Positions 33,640 through 50,200 of a DNA stretch of 64,000 nucleotides are shown in pieces. The number at the start of each line of letters is the position of its first letter. Position 1 is the first letter of the stretch. The notes beneath the pieces are model-generated. The model was not told the DNA's origin. It saw only the letters and a program-made list of their open reading frames with translations, and did not search any database. The stretch is from Paraspadella gotoi (lineage: Eukaryota > Chaetognatha), in NCBI GenBank assembly GCA_051294375.1, contig CM119266.1, positions 25,379,731 to 25,443,730 on the forward strand, written 5' to 3'. A program made the position numbers and the translations under genes.

Positions 33640-34737
33640 GCGCACGTCAGAATTGGGTTTAACTTCAAAGTTTGCAACATTTAACGCTTTGTCCCCTTGC
33701 AGCTCTCAGTTTGCTCTTGAAACTTGATTAAAATTCAGTTTTTCCCGTTTGTCGTCTTCACATTTGTATATTTTGTACATAAAGCTCTTCGTAATGTTCT
33801 TAGCTTATTTCTTCTTTTATGTTTACCATCTGTAAGTATTTGTAGACATATTTTCGTACGTTTTCCGCCACTTTCGGTCATTCGTTCAGACTTTGTGTTT
33901 CAGCAATTCGTTCTGTAATGTGTTTGTCCTTTCGATTCTCGCACATTCAATTAAATTTGCTCTCCAAATCCGAATTACAGAAACGGCTGAGTCAATTAAA
34001 CGACAAATCGTCTACTAATAAGTGTAGCTTAAATTATACATTATACAATCATACATAAAAATCAAATAATGAAGGCGAGAAGAATAAAAAACTTGAAGTG
34101 AATGGTATGAGAAAGTAAGTGGATTTGAAGGGCTAGTGAAATTTGGTTCTCAAAGCTCCGAGTGAAGTTGAAGTGATTAGTGAAATTAATTGTTAAGTAG
34201 CGGGAAAATATATCGTGAAGTTGAGCGACGTGTGAATCGAGATGGAGGAAATCGTCCTAGACTTGAAATGGCCAATTCGCGTTGGCCATTTCACGAGGAT
34301 GGTATAAATAAAGAACAATAAGTTTTTTTTTATGTGAAAACCCAAAATAATATCAATACATTTTTCATTGCTTGATATATTCGACTGTGAATCAAAAAAA
34401 CCCAAAAGAGAAAACAATAATTTTTATAAAATTAACACTGGCGCTTTTCGTTTTGCAATTTCGGCATACAAGAATTACTCTAATCCAAAAATCGCGCGAC
34501 CCCAATTGACTCTTCGTACGGATCCATTTTTTGTGACCCGATCACCCCGACAGAGGTCACGAGGTCAAATCGTGGTTAATATTCGTTATTCTTTATCGAT
34601 GGTTCCTTGTATATTTAGCTGCTTTTCTTTAATTGAAAAAAAAAAAAATTTCAAGTTGAAAAAAGGACAAAAATCGGAACACCCGGAGAAACGAGAGAGA
34701 GAGATGATGAGAGTGGAGGAGAGAGAAGAGAGAGATA

Positions 34738-34770
<33 letters not shown>

Positions 34771-34837
34771 GAGAGAGAGACGTAGATGGAAGCGAGACGA
34801 GAGAGATGGAGAAGAGAAGAGAAAAGAGAGAAGAGAG

Positions 34838-34872
<35 letters not shown>

Positions 34873-36700
34873 CGCCGCTTTTAACGAACTTTTCACATGA
34901 CGTTTGATCGATCGTGGAAATCTCAACCATTTTGATCGACTCATTCGTGAATATCATTGTATATATATATTGATATTCCAAACACCATTTGTCAACAATT
35001 ACTTCAGACAATGTGCCGGACTGCGCAATGTTCCGCCTCGAAAGGTAACCAACCGAAACTGCCCGAAATTTTCGGCGCAGAAATTGAGAATTTGTTTTCG
35101 TTGGACTTCCCTTCTCTAAAACCATTAACTTTATGCGTTAAACGCCTTTATTGCTGCGTTTCATAACTCAGAAACGGTCTTCCCAAGTGACAAGAGTCAT
35201 AATTATGAAACGTTTTCTCTCTCTCTTCTCTCTCTTCTCTCTCTTCTCTCTCTCTCTCTCTCTCCTCTCTCTCCTCCTACTCTCCTCTCTCCTCTCTCTC
35301 TCTTTCTCTCTCTATCTCTCTCTTTCCGACAATTTCCTCCTCATTTTAAGGCGGCATGAGTAATTTCACCGTACAAATGCTTTTCACAATCTTTTTTTTC
35401 TTTTTCATTCTTTCTTCAAAAAGCAGGAAATAAAAACATATCGGAAAAAAACTTGGCTAATTTTAAAAGACAAAACCTTAGGCTAAAGTCTTGATTTGTT
35501 ATGTTGTTTTTTTTTTTATTATTTTTTTTGTTTCGTTTCGTTTGTGTTTTTCTTCCCACCAGAAAGACTCCAGTTTTTCGATTCGCCGAGAAAAAACTTC
35601 GACGAAAGTTGATCTTTTCGTCGCCTAAAAAAAATGCGAAGTTTCGAGACGATTCGTCGCCTTCGCGTCGTTTCTCGCCTTGTCGTCGCGCTCGTCGCGG
35701 CGAAGGCGGCGACGAACTTGAGCCGACTTTCGCTCCTCGTTACTTTTTTTTTTTTAAACGGGAATTGCTAGGGTTTTATTTATTCTCACGTCGTTTCTGA
35801 CTCATCGTCGTCGTTGATATCGTCCGTCGTTCGTTTTGCGTGCGGTAATGGCGATATAATCGTACGTCGTCGCTGCGTCATGGTCGTCGTGCGGTCGGTC
35901 GTCGCCGTCGCTGAGATGATTTCATCGAGCGACCCGGGATCGAACCTGTGCGTCCGCTTCCGGTTTCCAGGCGGCCCGCCGATGCACCGTTCTCTCGCCG
36001 AGCCGATGACGAACCCTAGCGGCGCCGATTGGCGAACCCCCGTCAGCCCCGCTGAACGCATTATTGCATCGCCGAGAATAGTATGATGATCAGGCCGATG
36101 TGGATAAGAAAAACCGGTCAGTCGATAAATTAACTTTTACATTTTTGCATTACGTTCTGTAAAGTTCCAAGCTAACCAATTTCGCACTAGTTTAGTCGGA
36201 ATTTTAATTAAAATCGGACGGAAATATTTGGAATTTTTCGAAAACTGACGCCGCGTGTACTTTTTTTTTGCACAAATAAAGAACCCTGAGCGTGAGGCGG
36301 TTTTCGATGCTCGTTTTGAAGACGTTATTCACAGTTACTGATTAATGTGATGTAGTTTCACCAGTTACTGATAATGTGATGATAGTTATATGCGATGATC
36401 CACTCTTAATTTCTCAATTCTTTGAGTTGGTAAAACTAAGAAAAAAACAGGAGAGTGAGAATGCACTTTCTAAACTTTCACTGAGCTGAATATATTCCTA
36501 AATCGTCTTTCGTTTACTCCGTAGTTTTAAAGAGTTGTTATGGAAAACCGGAAAGAGATAAAAATAAAATGCCAACGACGACGACGACGACAATCAACAA
36601 ACATCGAAAACAACAACAACAACAACAACTCGGCGAGACCGCGATAACGCCAACGCCTTAATAAAAGCCTCAGCCGGGGCTGCGGGATGTATTACCTTTG

Positions 36701-36792
<92 letters not shown>

Positions 36793-37115
36793 TCTCTCGC
36801 CCGACGCGAAAGATGAATGTATTTCCCAGACGCCAACAAAAACAATAATAATATTTTATCGGAAAAATGGAATAGAGGAAGTCGAGAGGAAAAAAGTCTG
36901 GACGATGGAAGGTTGCTCTTTTTTTTTTCTTTTTATTGGAGGGGTGTAGAAGGAGGAAAGGGAAATAGAGGCGCGTCGGGCGGACGGGGAAAATTGCCGA
37001 GTCTTTAAAATGGCCCAATTAGCTTTATATGTTTATCGCGCGGCGTTCGCTCGTAGCGCCCTCGGTGCCCGGCGCGTTGGAATTTATTAAAACTAACAAA
37101 AGTAGTTTATCTTCA

Positions 37116-37200
<85 letters not shown>

Positions 37201-37363
37201 AATCTTTCTAATAGATTCTCACTCAATCTTCTGATCATCCAGTTAACAATGATGAATCCAGAAAAATTCACATAATTGATTTCGAGGAAAAGAAAAGGAA
37301 AGAGGAGAAGAGATAGAGAATTGGATATCGAGAGAAAGAGAGAGAAAGAGAGAGGTAAGAATT

Positions 37364-37420
<57 letters not shown>

Positions 37421-37588
37421 AGAGAGAGATAAGAAAGTCAGTCCGTGAATCCATCGCGAACGGACCGACAGATGCTTGGCTTTTTCGACGTTAAAGTTAT
37501 TAATTAACAGCAATTTTTACTTTACTCTTTAGTTTCTTCTATGATTCTTCAATAAGTGAATTATACGAATTGTAATTTTAAATTTTAG
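32913..37588. other. Spacer between transporter exon 1 and receptor TM2 exon (copy A)
   Basis: No exon found on either strand. Microsatellites: (TC)n 33342-33426, 33541-33638, 35217-35330, 36708-36800, 37118-37197; (AG)n 34695-34872 and 37364-37427. A conserved hairpin lies at 34266-34291. A B-box-like motif on the - strand (ggttcgatccc, about 35936-35947) is kept in every copy. The 5' regulatory region of the transporter should lie at the left end, but I recognise no promoter element. Confidence 0.6.
34266..34291. other. Perfect 10-bp inverted repeat with 6-base loop
   Basis: aaatggccaa, loop ttcgcg, ttggccattt. The stem is retained with its loop in copies B (about 41466-41490) and C (about 57116-57140), although flanking bases carry indels. 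Confidence 0.8.
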
Positions 37589-37676
37589 GCGGAAACCTCA
37601 TCGTCATGTTGTCTTTCCTCATCGATCGCTCAATCGACAACCCACCAACTACTTCATATTTCCCTGTCTATTTCTG
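37589..37676 (+). pseudogene. Receptor TM2 exon, copy A (two 1-base deletions)
   Basis: Same exon as 63031-63120 but 88 bases, missing one C (caatcgac for caatccgac) and one T (catatttccc for catattttccc). Acceptor aattttag and donor g|gtaggc are intact. An AG microsatellite starts ten bases into the intron. Confidence 0.85.
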
Positions 37677-37689
37677 GTAGGCAACAGAG

Positions 37690-37763
<74 letters not shown>

Positions 37764-37856
37764 TAATTTACCCAATAAATATTTTTTAAAGATTCCTTTT
37801 TTTTAATTTCTTTATTTTCCATATTATCCTGCATCACCCTGTATCTTATTCGACAG

Positions 37857-37965
37857 ACTTTTTGATCGGACTTTTCTCGATGCTTTCTTCACCCTGTATC
37901 TCCTCAACGAATCCTGGCCCCTGGATGGATCCTCTGCGATCTTTGCTTTCTCTCGATTACACTGG
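37857..37965 (+). pseudogene. Receptor TM2-TM3 exon, copy A (frameshifted)
   Basis: 109 bases against 111 in the intact copy at 63282-63392. Three single-base losses and one gain (gatgctttc, ctggatgg, tttgctttc, acactgg) break the frame. Splice sites cgacag and g|gtaagg are kept. Confidence 0.85.
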
Positions 37966-38172
37966 GTAAGGACTTAGGAGAGAGTTAGGACTCGGGATTC
38001 GAGGTTTGAAACCTCCCTCTCGGGTTAAACCCAAGTGCTCGGAGGCCGGCGATCGTTTTGAATCTCGGTAAGTCGAGGTTAAAAACTTTAAATCCTCACC
38101 GTACAGACATCCGGAGTTTTTTTTCATTTTTTTTTCCTTTTTCTTTTATTTCTAAAAATAAAAAGTTACCAT

Positions 38173-38430
38173 ATGAAATTGGTACAACCAGTATAGAATT
38201 ATCCATTCATTTCATAAACAAGCTATCTTGCTGCTGACTTTGGACAGGCTATGGCGGCGACCTCCATCACTATTAAAAGATAATGACATAGCGGGTCCCT
38301 GCAGGCTTTCAATCAAGACTCTCCTCGCAGTCTCATTTATTCCCGCATAGAGTATTGGGTTCCTTATCAATGAAGTGGTATATATTTCAAAGAATGTTTC
38401 AATTGTAAAAAATGACCACTCCCTGTAATT
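38173..38430. repeat. Dispersed repeat family member in receptor intron (copy A)
   Basis: Homologous to 18812-19050; the copies at 45168-45420 (B) and 63597-63850 (E) are its duplicates. Confidence 0.8.
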
Positions 38431-38546
38431 CGAAATATATGTTTTTTTTGTTTTTTAGGAAACTATGATATTTTCCTCTTACGGCTAAAGCTTCCCTCTC
38501 TTCCTCTTCCTCTTCCTCTTCCCCTCTTCTTCCTCTTCCTCCCCAG

Positions 38547-38711
38547 TCTGCCTCAGCTCCATCTACACCGTGCTGTTCATCACCATAGATCGATTCTGCT
38601 CCATCTACATTCCCGCTAAATACAGAAACTGGAGATCGGAGACAAAAGTGCAGATCATGGTCGCCGCAACTTGGGTCATTCCGATCGCATTGTTCTTCAC
38701 CTCGATCATAG
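38547..38711 (+). CDS. Muscarinic receptor-like GPCR, TM3-TM4 exon (intact copy)
   Basis: 165 bases, acceptor cttcctccccag, donor g|gtgatt, phase 1 to phase 1. It reads VCLSSIYTVLFITIDRFCSI, then YIPAKYRNWRSE and TM4 with its conserved Trp (ATWVIPIALFFTSII). The G-protein-coupling DRY motif is DRF here. The sequence closely resembles the invertebrate B-type muscarinic receptors (relatives of nematode GAR-1 and insect mAChR-B) as I remember them. In this family the receptor sits in the plasma membrane, binds acetylcholine and is thought to couple to Gi/o. Coupling is established for the family, not shown here. Confidence 0.9.
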
Positions 38712-39683
38712 GTGATTTAATTAATGGACGAATGAATGAACGATTCAATTAGTTATCTAATAACATCATTTATTTATTTACCTCAATGATACATTAAGTA
38801 ATGAAAAAAAATAAATGAACGACTGATGAAATATGCTTGTAACATCAAAATACTTTGTGCAATGAAAATTAACGATAACTCGGATCAAAAAAACTGTAAC
38901 CAAAGATAAAATTACTGAATACGCACAATAATACCACATACTAATTTTATTAACGAAATGATGTAAAAAAAAACAAAATAAATAATACAATTTGACGATA
39001 ATTCAATTTGACGAATGAGTTCGACGCCAAAAAAAAAAAAAAAACTTTCGACCAAAACTCATAATTCATAATGAAATGGGAAAAAATTCCTTTGTTTTCC
39101 ATCGAAACTTTGCCCAACACTCGCGACCACAAAAAAAATGAAAAAAAGAACTAACGAGTTATTAATGTTGTTTCCCAATTTTTTCGCCATCACATCGATC
39201 TACCTTCACAGTTCACGGTTCACTTCCGTTTCACCCATTCATTTCTTTCATTCCGACTGAGCTTCGATTTTTTTTTTATCCAACTTTGCTCATTTTTTCT
39301 CTTCAATCTTTCATCAGTTTCTTATCCTTATTCTCTTTATTCATTTCGAGAAAACATTTCCTCTTCCCCACCTTTTCTCTCCTTTCTTCCTCCGCCTATG
39401 TAGAATCCTAACGGGAGTTTTGTTAATTCGTTAATTCGAAATTCCATCAAAATGTCGAGGCTCTAAAAAAAAATGTGTCCATGGACAAACTAATCAAAAA
39501 TCGAATAATAATTATAGACGTTATAACTACATTTAAAGCAAAACATATGTATATGTCGTTGTATAAGAACAGACTAAAGTTTTTGTAACACAACCTATAC
39601 CGCCTACACACTTGCACGCCATAATAAATTATGGAAACGTCAAGGACAATCAACATAAAATAATCTGACAAAAGAACAATCTT

Positions 39684-39720
<37 letters not shown>

Positions 39721-39748
39721 ATGATCATCATCACCCTATTCTTCTCAC

Positions 39749-40084
39749 GTCCGTCATATTGAGAAGATATTCCTTTTCCCCCAAAAGTTTCCATTCAAAC
39801 GCCATCGATTCCATCGAGTCAGGATAATTCAGCGGATAACCGTCTTCGTCGACGCCGGCGCCATCGCTGCCGTTGACGGCGCCGACCGTCGAGTTTCCTG
39901 CGCCGAGACGCCGCCGATCCGGCGTCCACGTGACGAGAGTGTTGCCGAGATAGAGGAAGACGTTGGTGAATCCGACGAAGGCGTGGAGGAAGAAGATGCC
40001 GAGCGGGAACCAACCGCAAAGGCCGTAGTCGATGTAGAGGCTGTCCAGGTAGGCGCCGCCGCCGCCGCCGCCGCCGCCCGCCAT
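39749..40084 (-). CDS. SLC22-type transporter, exon 1 (intact copy B)
   Basis: 112 codons from an ATG in good context (G at -3 and +4) to donor GAC|gtgaga, phase 0. It begins Met-Ala then a run of eight glycines, followed by TM1 (FPLGIFFLHAFVGFTNVFLY), TWTPDRRR (the P-D-x-R motif of the family) and an extracellular loop with NST, NGS and NMT sequons. It ends FEWKLLGEKEYLLNMTD, matching the region just before TM2. The loop is glycosylated as in the family but lacks most of its usual cysteines. Joined to exons 2-5 at 24351-26958 it completes a 651-residue protein. Confidence 0.85.
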
Positions 40085-44583
<4,499 letters not shown>

Positions 44584-44672
44584 GCGGAAACCTCATCGTC
44601 ATGTTGTCTTTCCTCATCGATCCTCAATCCGACAACCCACCAACTACTTCATATTTTCCCTGTCTATTTCTG
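44584..44672 (+). pseudogene. Receptor TM2 exon, copy B (1-base deletion, donor lost)
   Basis: 89 bases; one G is missing (gatcctcaa for gatcgctcaa). The donor region reads tctggagaggc where copies A and E have tctggtaggc, so the GT is absent. Either this copy cannot be spliced here or the base calls are wrong. Confidence 0.85.
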
Positions 44673-44679
44673 GAGAGGC

Positions 44680-44756
<77 letters not shown>

Positions 44757-44852
44757 GAAATAATTTACCCAATAAATTTTTTTTAAAAATTCCTTTTTTT
44801 TAATTCTTTATTTTCCATATTATCCTGCATCACCCTGTATCTTATTCGACAG

Positions 44853-44961
44853 ACTTTTTGATCGGATTTTTTCTCGATGCCTTTCTTCACCCTGTATCTC
44901 CTCAACGAATCCTGGCCCTGGATGGATCCTCTGCGATCTTTGCTTTCTCTCGATTACACGG
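44853..44961 (+). pseudogene. Receptor TM2-TM3 exon, copy B (frameshifted)
   Basis: 109 bases; single-base losses in ctggccctggatgg and tttgctttc shift the frame. Splice sites are intact. Confidence 0.85.
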
Positions 44962-45541
44962 GTAAGGACTTAGGAGAGAGTTAGGACTCGGGATTCGAGG
45001 TTGAAACCTCCCTCTCCGGGTTAAACCCAAGTGCTCGGAGGCCGGCGATCGTTTTTGATCTCGGTAAGTCGAGGTTAAAAACCTTAAATCCTCACCGTAC
45101 AGACATCCGGAGTTTTTTTTCATTTTTTTTTCTTTTTCTTTTATTTCTAAAAATAAAAAGTTACCATATGAAATTGGTACAACCAGTATAAATTATCCAT
45201 TCATTTCATAAACAAGCTATCTTGCTGCTGACTTTGGACAGGCTATGGCGGCGACCTCCATCACTATTAAAAGATAATGACATAGCGGGTCCCTGCAGGT
45301 TTTCAATCAAGACTCTCTTCCAGTCTCATTTATTCCCGCATAGAGTATCTGGGTTCCTTATCAATGAAGTGGTATATATTTCAAAGAATGTTTCAATTGT
45401 AAAAAATGACCCTCCCTGTAATTCGAAATATATGTTTTTTTTTTTTTTTAGGAAACTATGATATTTTCCTCTTACGGCTAAAGCTTCCCCTCCTCTTCCT
45501 CTTCCTCTTCCTCTTCCCCTCTTCTTCCTCTTCCTCCCCAG

Positions 45542-45705
45542 TCTGCCTCAGCTCCATCTACACCGTGCTTTTCATCACCATAGATCGATTCTGCTCCATC
45601 TACATTCCCGCTAAATACAGAACTGGAGATCGGAGACAAAAGTGCAGATCATGGTCGCCGCAACTTGGGTCATTCCGATCGCATTGTTCTTCACCTCGAT
45701 CATAG
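45542..45705 (+). pseudogene. Receptor TM3-TM4 exon, copy B (1-base deletion)
   Basis: 164 bases against 165 in copy A; one A is lost after tacag (acagaactgg for acagaaactgg), breaking the frame in the second intracellular loop. Confidence 0.85.
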
Positions 45706-46992
45706 GTGATTTAATTAAGGAAGATGAATGAACGATTCAATTAGTTATCTAATAACATCATTTATTTATTACCTCAATGATACATTAAGTAATGAAAAAA
45801 ATAAATGAACGACTGAATGAAAATATGCTTGTAACATCAAAATACTTTGTCAATGAAAATTAACGATAACTCGGATCAAAAAAACTGTAACCAAAGATAA
45901 AATTACTGAATACGCACAATAATACCAACACTAATTTTATTAACGGAAATGATGTAAAAAAAAACAAAATAAAATACAATTGACGATAATTCAATTTGAC
46001 GAATGAGTTCGACGCCAAAAAAAAAAAAAAAACTTTCGACCAAAACTCATAATTCATAATGAAATGGGAAAAAAATTCCTTTGTTTTCCATCGAAAACTT
46101 TGCCCAACACTCGCGACCACAAAAAAAATGAAAAAAAAAGACTAACGAGTTATTAATGTTGTTTTCCCAATTTTTTCGCCATCACCATCGATCTACCTTC
46201 ACAGTTCACGGTTCACTTCCGTTCACCCATTCATTTCTTTCATTCGACTGAGCTTCGATTTTTTTTTATCCAACTTTGCTCATTTTTTCTCTTCAATCTT
46301 TCATCAGTTCCTTATCCTTATTCTCTTTATTCATTTCGAGAAAACATTTCCTCTTCCCCACTTTTTCTCTCCTTTCTTCCTCCGCCGAATCCTAACGGGA
46401 GTTTTGTTAATTCGTTAATTCGAAATTCCATCAAAATGTCGAGGCTCTAAAAAAAAATGGGTCCATGGACAAACTAATCAAAATTCGAATAATAATTATA
46501 GACGTTATAACTACATTTAAAGCAAAACATATGTATATGTCGTTGTATAAGAACAGACTAAAGTTTTTGTAACACAACTATACCGCCTACACATTGCACG
46601 CCATAATAAATTATGGAAACGTCAAGGACAATCAACATAAAATAATCTGACAAAAGAACATCGCGCCAGCAGAAAAAGAGAGCGAAAAAGTGAGCGAAAC
46701 TGGGACGTCCAAACGATACCGTGTCAATTACAGATCTTTTTTTACATCAACTTTTCTTTCCTTATCTTTTACATTTCCCTTTAAATTTCTCTTCCCTCGA
46801 CTGTTCTTCCTTTCCTTTACTGTCTCCGTTCTTTCTTTTTTTCTTTTTCATTTCCATTTTCTTTCTCTATACTCCCCAGTCCCCATTTTCTTTCTTTTCT
46901 TTCCTGTCTCCTTTTCACTCAAACCTCCTTATTCCCCACCCCCCCCGTCCCGTCGCCCCAACGCCCCGCCCCCCCTACTCCCGCAACAACAG

Positions 46993-47237
46993 GTTGGCAA
47001 TTCTTCGTGGGCGAACGAACCGTTCCGCCGGACGCGTGCTACGTTCAGTTCATGGAGAGCCCCATGTTCAACACGATCCTCGTCATCTGTTACTTTTGGT
47101 CGACGCTCGTCGTCATCTGCATCCTCTACACGGCATCTACCGCATCGCCTCGCAGCTGCAGCGCAAGTCGGAGGCCAAGCACAAGCGGATGACGGGACTC
47201 GTGGCCATGGCAGGGAATACGGTCACCCAGATGGCGG
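46993..47237 (+). CDS. Muscarinic receptor-like GPCR, TM5 exon (one apparent 1-base deletion)
   Basis: Acceptor caacaacag, donor g|gtaagg. It reads [19 protein letters not shown] (extracellular loop 2 with its disulfide Cys), then TM5 ([20 protein letters not shown]), then [20 protein letters not shown] and [10 protein letters not shown] at the start of loop 3. The exon is 245 bases; ctacacggcatctac should contain one more G to keep the frame, so one base is missing near 47139. The usual TM5 proline of class A receptors is absent, with Trp-Ser in its place. Entry and exit phases fit the preceding and following exons once the base is restored. Confidence 0.9.
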
Positions 47238-50200
47238 GTAAGGGAAAAGAGGGTGGGGTAGGGGTTGTGGCGAGGCGAGGATAAGGCAGAGAAGATGGTT
47301 GGATCTTTGGAGGGAAGAATGGTTTTAGGTGGCCGAGTTTTGGAATAGACGGGTAAAGATATACCTTTGGATGGACGCTTGGCGTGGGAGTGTAGAAATA
47401 TCGTTAAGGGAAAAAGTGGTATGATTTAGCTGTGGTATGCAATACGACATTCGCCCAGAAGCGAGTTAAGGAAGATGGGGATAAATGCGTGCAGGGTTAT
47501 GTCTTGCTGTCACCCGATGAAAAAAAATAGGGGCGAGGTTAGGGGCGGAGACGTAGGAAAAAAATAAAATAAATAAATAATACGAAGGTAAGAAAGAAAT
47601 CCAGGGTTGGCAAAACCGTTAAATCGTCTCTCCGCGGGAAGGAAAGTAATTAGTGGTTTTTAGTTCGTTTCGATATTTGCTTTCCCAATTTCTGATTTAA
47701 AAAAAAACGGGGAGGAAGAAAAACTGTTTTAAAAAAAAAAACAGCGTTTTTTTTAATTTTTCACCCGACAACTCGTTTCTGGATTGAATACTAAATCTTT
47801 CGAGAAAAAGGAAGAAGGAAGGTGGGAGGAAAAGGAGAGGAAGAGATCCCACAGAAAAGAAGAAAGTCAGAAGGTAAGGAAAGTGGAAAAGAAAGAGAAG
47901 AAAAAAAAAAAGAGATAAATGTGAGAAGCGCACGCGGTTCCGTCCTCAGTCCTCGGTCCCCACCTCTTCCTTTTTTAACGAATTCGCACCTCGAATTAAT
48001 TTTCTCGTCTGACAAATAATTTGAAACCGATAATCGTTTTTTTTTTCCCCTATTTCTCCTGATTATTTTCTCATCCAATTTTTTTCTTGTCCCGAGATTT
48101 GGAGGCCGAAGAGGAAAAAGAGGCATTTGAGAAGAAAAAAAAAGAGCTGAAAATGCGGAGGTGATGGGGCGAAGGTGGGGCGCGGAGGGGGGGATAAACG
48201 AGGCTGCCCGGGTGAGGTTTAGTGGGTTAGGTCGTCGACTGAAAGGGTGAGCGAAGATTAAACGTGAGGTGAGTGTAGATGTTGAATTATAGTAAAGGAG
48301 AGTATATGGTAATTGCTTAGTGAAGGTAATAAACGTGAAAAGTAAATTTTAGGAACGACTCACTTTCGGATGAAAGTATATTCGGATACTGTATACTGGA
48401 TACAGTGTATACATTAGTTACATTACATTATATTATACTGTATACATGCTTCATGCTTGAGTGAGTAAGTACAACGAGGTCGTTGCCCCATTTCCTCCTC
48501 CTCGCAGAAAGGATAAAAGTCAAACGTGAAGATTCTGTGAAACGCTGAAACTCGTGAAAGGGGAAAACTCTTTGTTGAAAGGGTTTTTTCGAGGGAGATG
48601 GTGTGAATGAATGCCGGGAAATGTGAGGATTTCAATGTGTTTATATCTGGTTTTTTCAAAAGGTTACAGTTGCCTGTTGGACAGAGAGAACTGTTGCACA
48701 ATCTCCATCCAAGGAAATATGTTTTACTTGATTAAAAAAGTTTCTTCACACAGGAATCTTTATTCAACCAGGACCTTTTAACGATTTTGAATTACGCTTA
48801 AAAGTTGAGCTTTAATTCGAGTCAGGCTTTGATGTTCTCCGAGAAAATTGTTAGTAGTAATAGTAATAACTTTTTTTATGGGATTTTTTAGTAATTAAGA
48901 GAGAGAAAGGAGGGTGGCGTATTTTTCGCTCTCGCCGCCTTGTCTCTTTTTACGCGAAGACGATTCTCAAACGATTTTGTGAAAGGAATTTCAACGACGA
49001 TGATGACGAACGACGTAGACGAAGATGGCAATTATTTCATGATATTCAACGCAAATTTTTGGCCGCTTTGGGCATTTTTAGTTTAAGCCGTCGAGACAGG
49101 GTTGAATGAGCATGGAGGGAGTCCTGGATGGCGAGAGGGGATTTTCAAAAAAATCCTTTACTAGTATTAACTTGACTTTTACAAGACGAAAAATGGTTGA
49201 GAGTTTTCAACAAGCGGAGGATATCAATGGTGGATATTTGCGATGAGGCCTTTATCATTGATTTCCTCAAAGAAGTTGCGCGATGGAGAGTCGCTCGACC
49301 CGGCTGGAGCAGCCCCTTGGAACCCGCGCATGAGAGACGGAGAAGCGGGGGTCGGTGGGCGATTGGCCGGTGTCGAGAAGCAAGGGCGGTAACCTTGGAG
49401 ACGCAGATCCTAATGGGAGGCGGAATAAGAAAGGAAGGAGGCGGGGAATCTGGAAATGGGAGCGGTGGTGGTAGTTTGTGGAGCCGAAGGGTGTTAGTGG
49501 TGAAGAGATTTTTGAAGAAAGAAAAATAATAAAGGTGGAGACTCAATACTCAAGAGGAGTGACGGAAATGATTTAGAAAACGATAAATAAAGAAGATGAC
49601 GACGTCGGCGCCGATAAAAATGACGACTGCCGCTGCGACGAAGAAAATTGCGGCGACGAAGAATATTGCGGCGAGAGTGACAAGATGACGACCGAAAGGA
49701 ACGAGGAAACCCGAAGCTTATAACTTTTAATAGAAAATGTGTCGAAATTGTTAATGTATAAACGTTTATAACGACTTGGCACAGTATTTATCTTCCATTG
49801 AACAAATTATTTTCTGTAACACTCCGCTAATCTTGGCATTGATCGAGAAACTAATCATCAGGGACAAACATTAGTAATAACGATATCAAATTCTTAGATC
49901 TCGGAGGACGACAAAGGAGATCAAAGTCTTGAACGCGCCAACGTTCGACATTATATTTGTCAAGTTTCGAAGCGAAAAGGAATGAGGAGCGTAGCAGTTT
50001 AGCGGAAATGAATTAAACATTATAAACTGCCTTGCTTATGATTTCAATATTTCATTTAACAAAGAAGTGAGTTCGTGGGGAATGTGCCATAATTTGCGAC
50101 AGTCAGACGGTGAATTACTGGTTTTTTTTTTGTTTTTTTGTTTTTTGTATTGCTAAAATGTTTTTGAACAAATATCAAGAATACCCATTACAGAAAAATA

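Larger units (their letters stand above)
32480..39680. repeat. Tandem duplication, copy A
   Basis: Contains transporter exon 1, the 4.6-kb spacer and receptor TM2, TM2-3 and TM3-4 exons. The same order and sequence recur in copy B. A ends in the receptor intron after the TM4 exon (caaaagaacaatc) and jumps into the (CAT)n of transporter intron 1. Differences from B are mostly 1-2 base indels and microsatellite length. Confidence 0.9.

Noticed and set aside
49197-49529. 110-codon + frame in the receptor intron
   Set aside because: No recognisable domain, no fitting splice phase, and an overlapping - strand frame of similar size.
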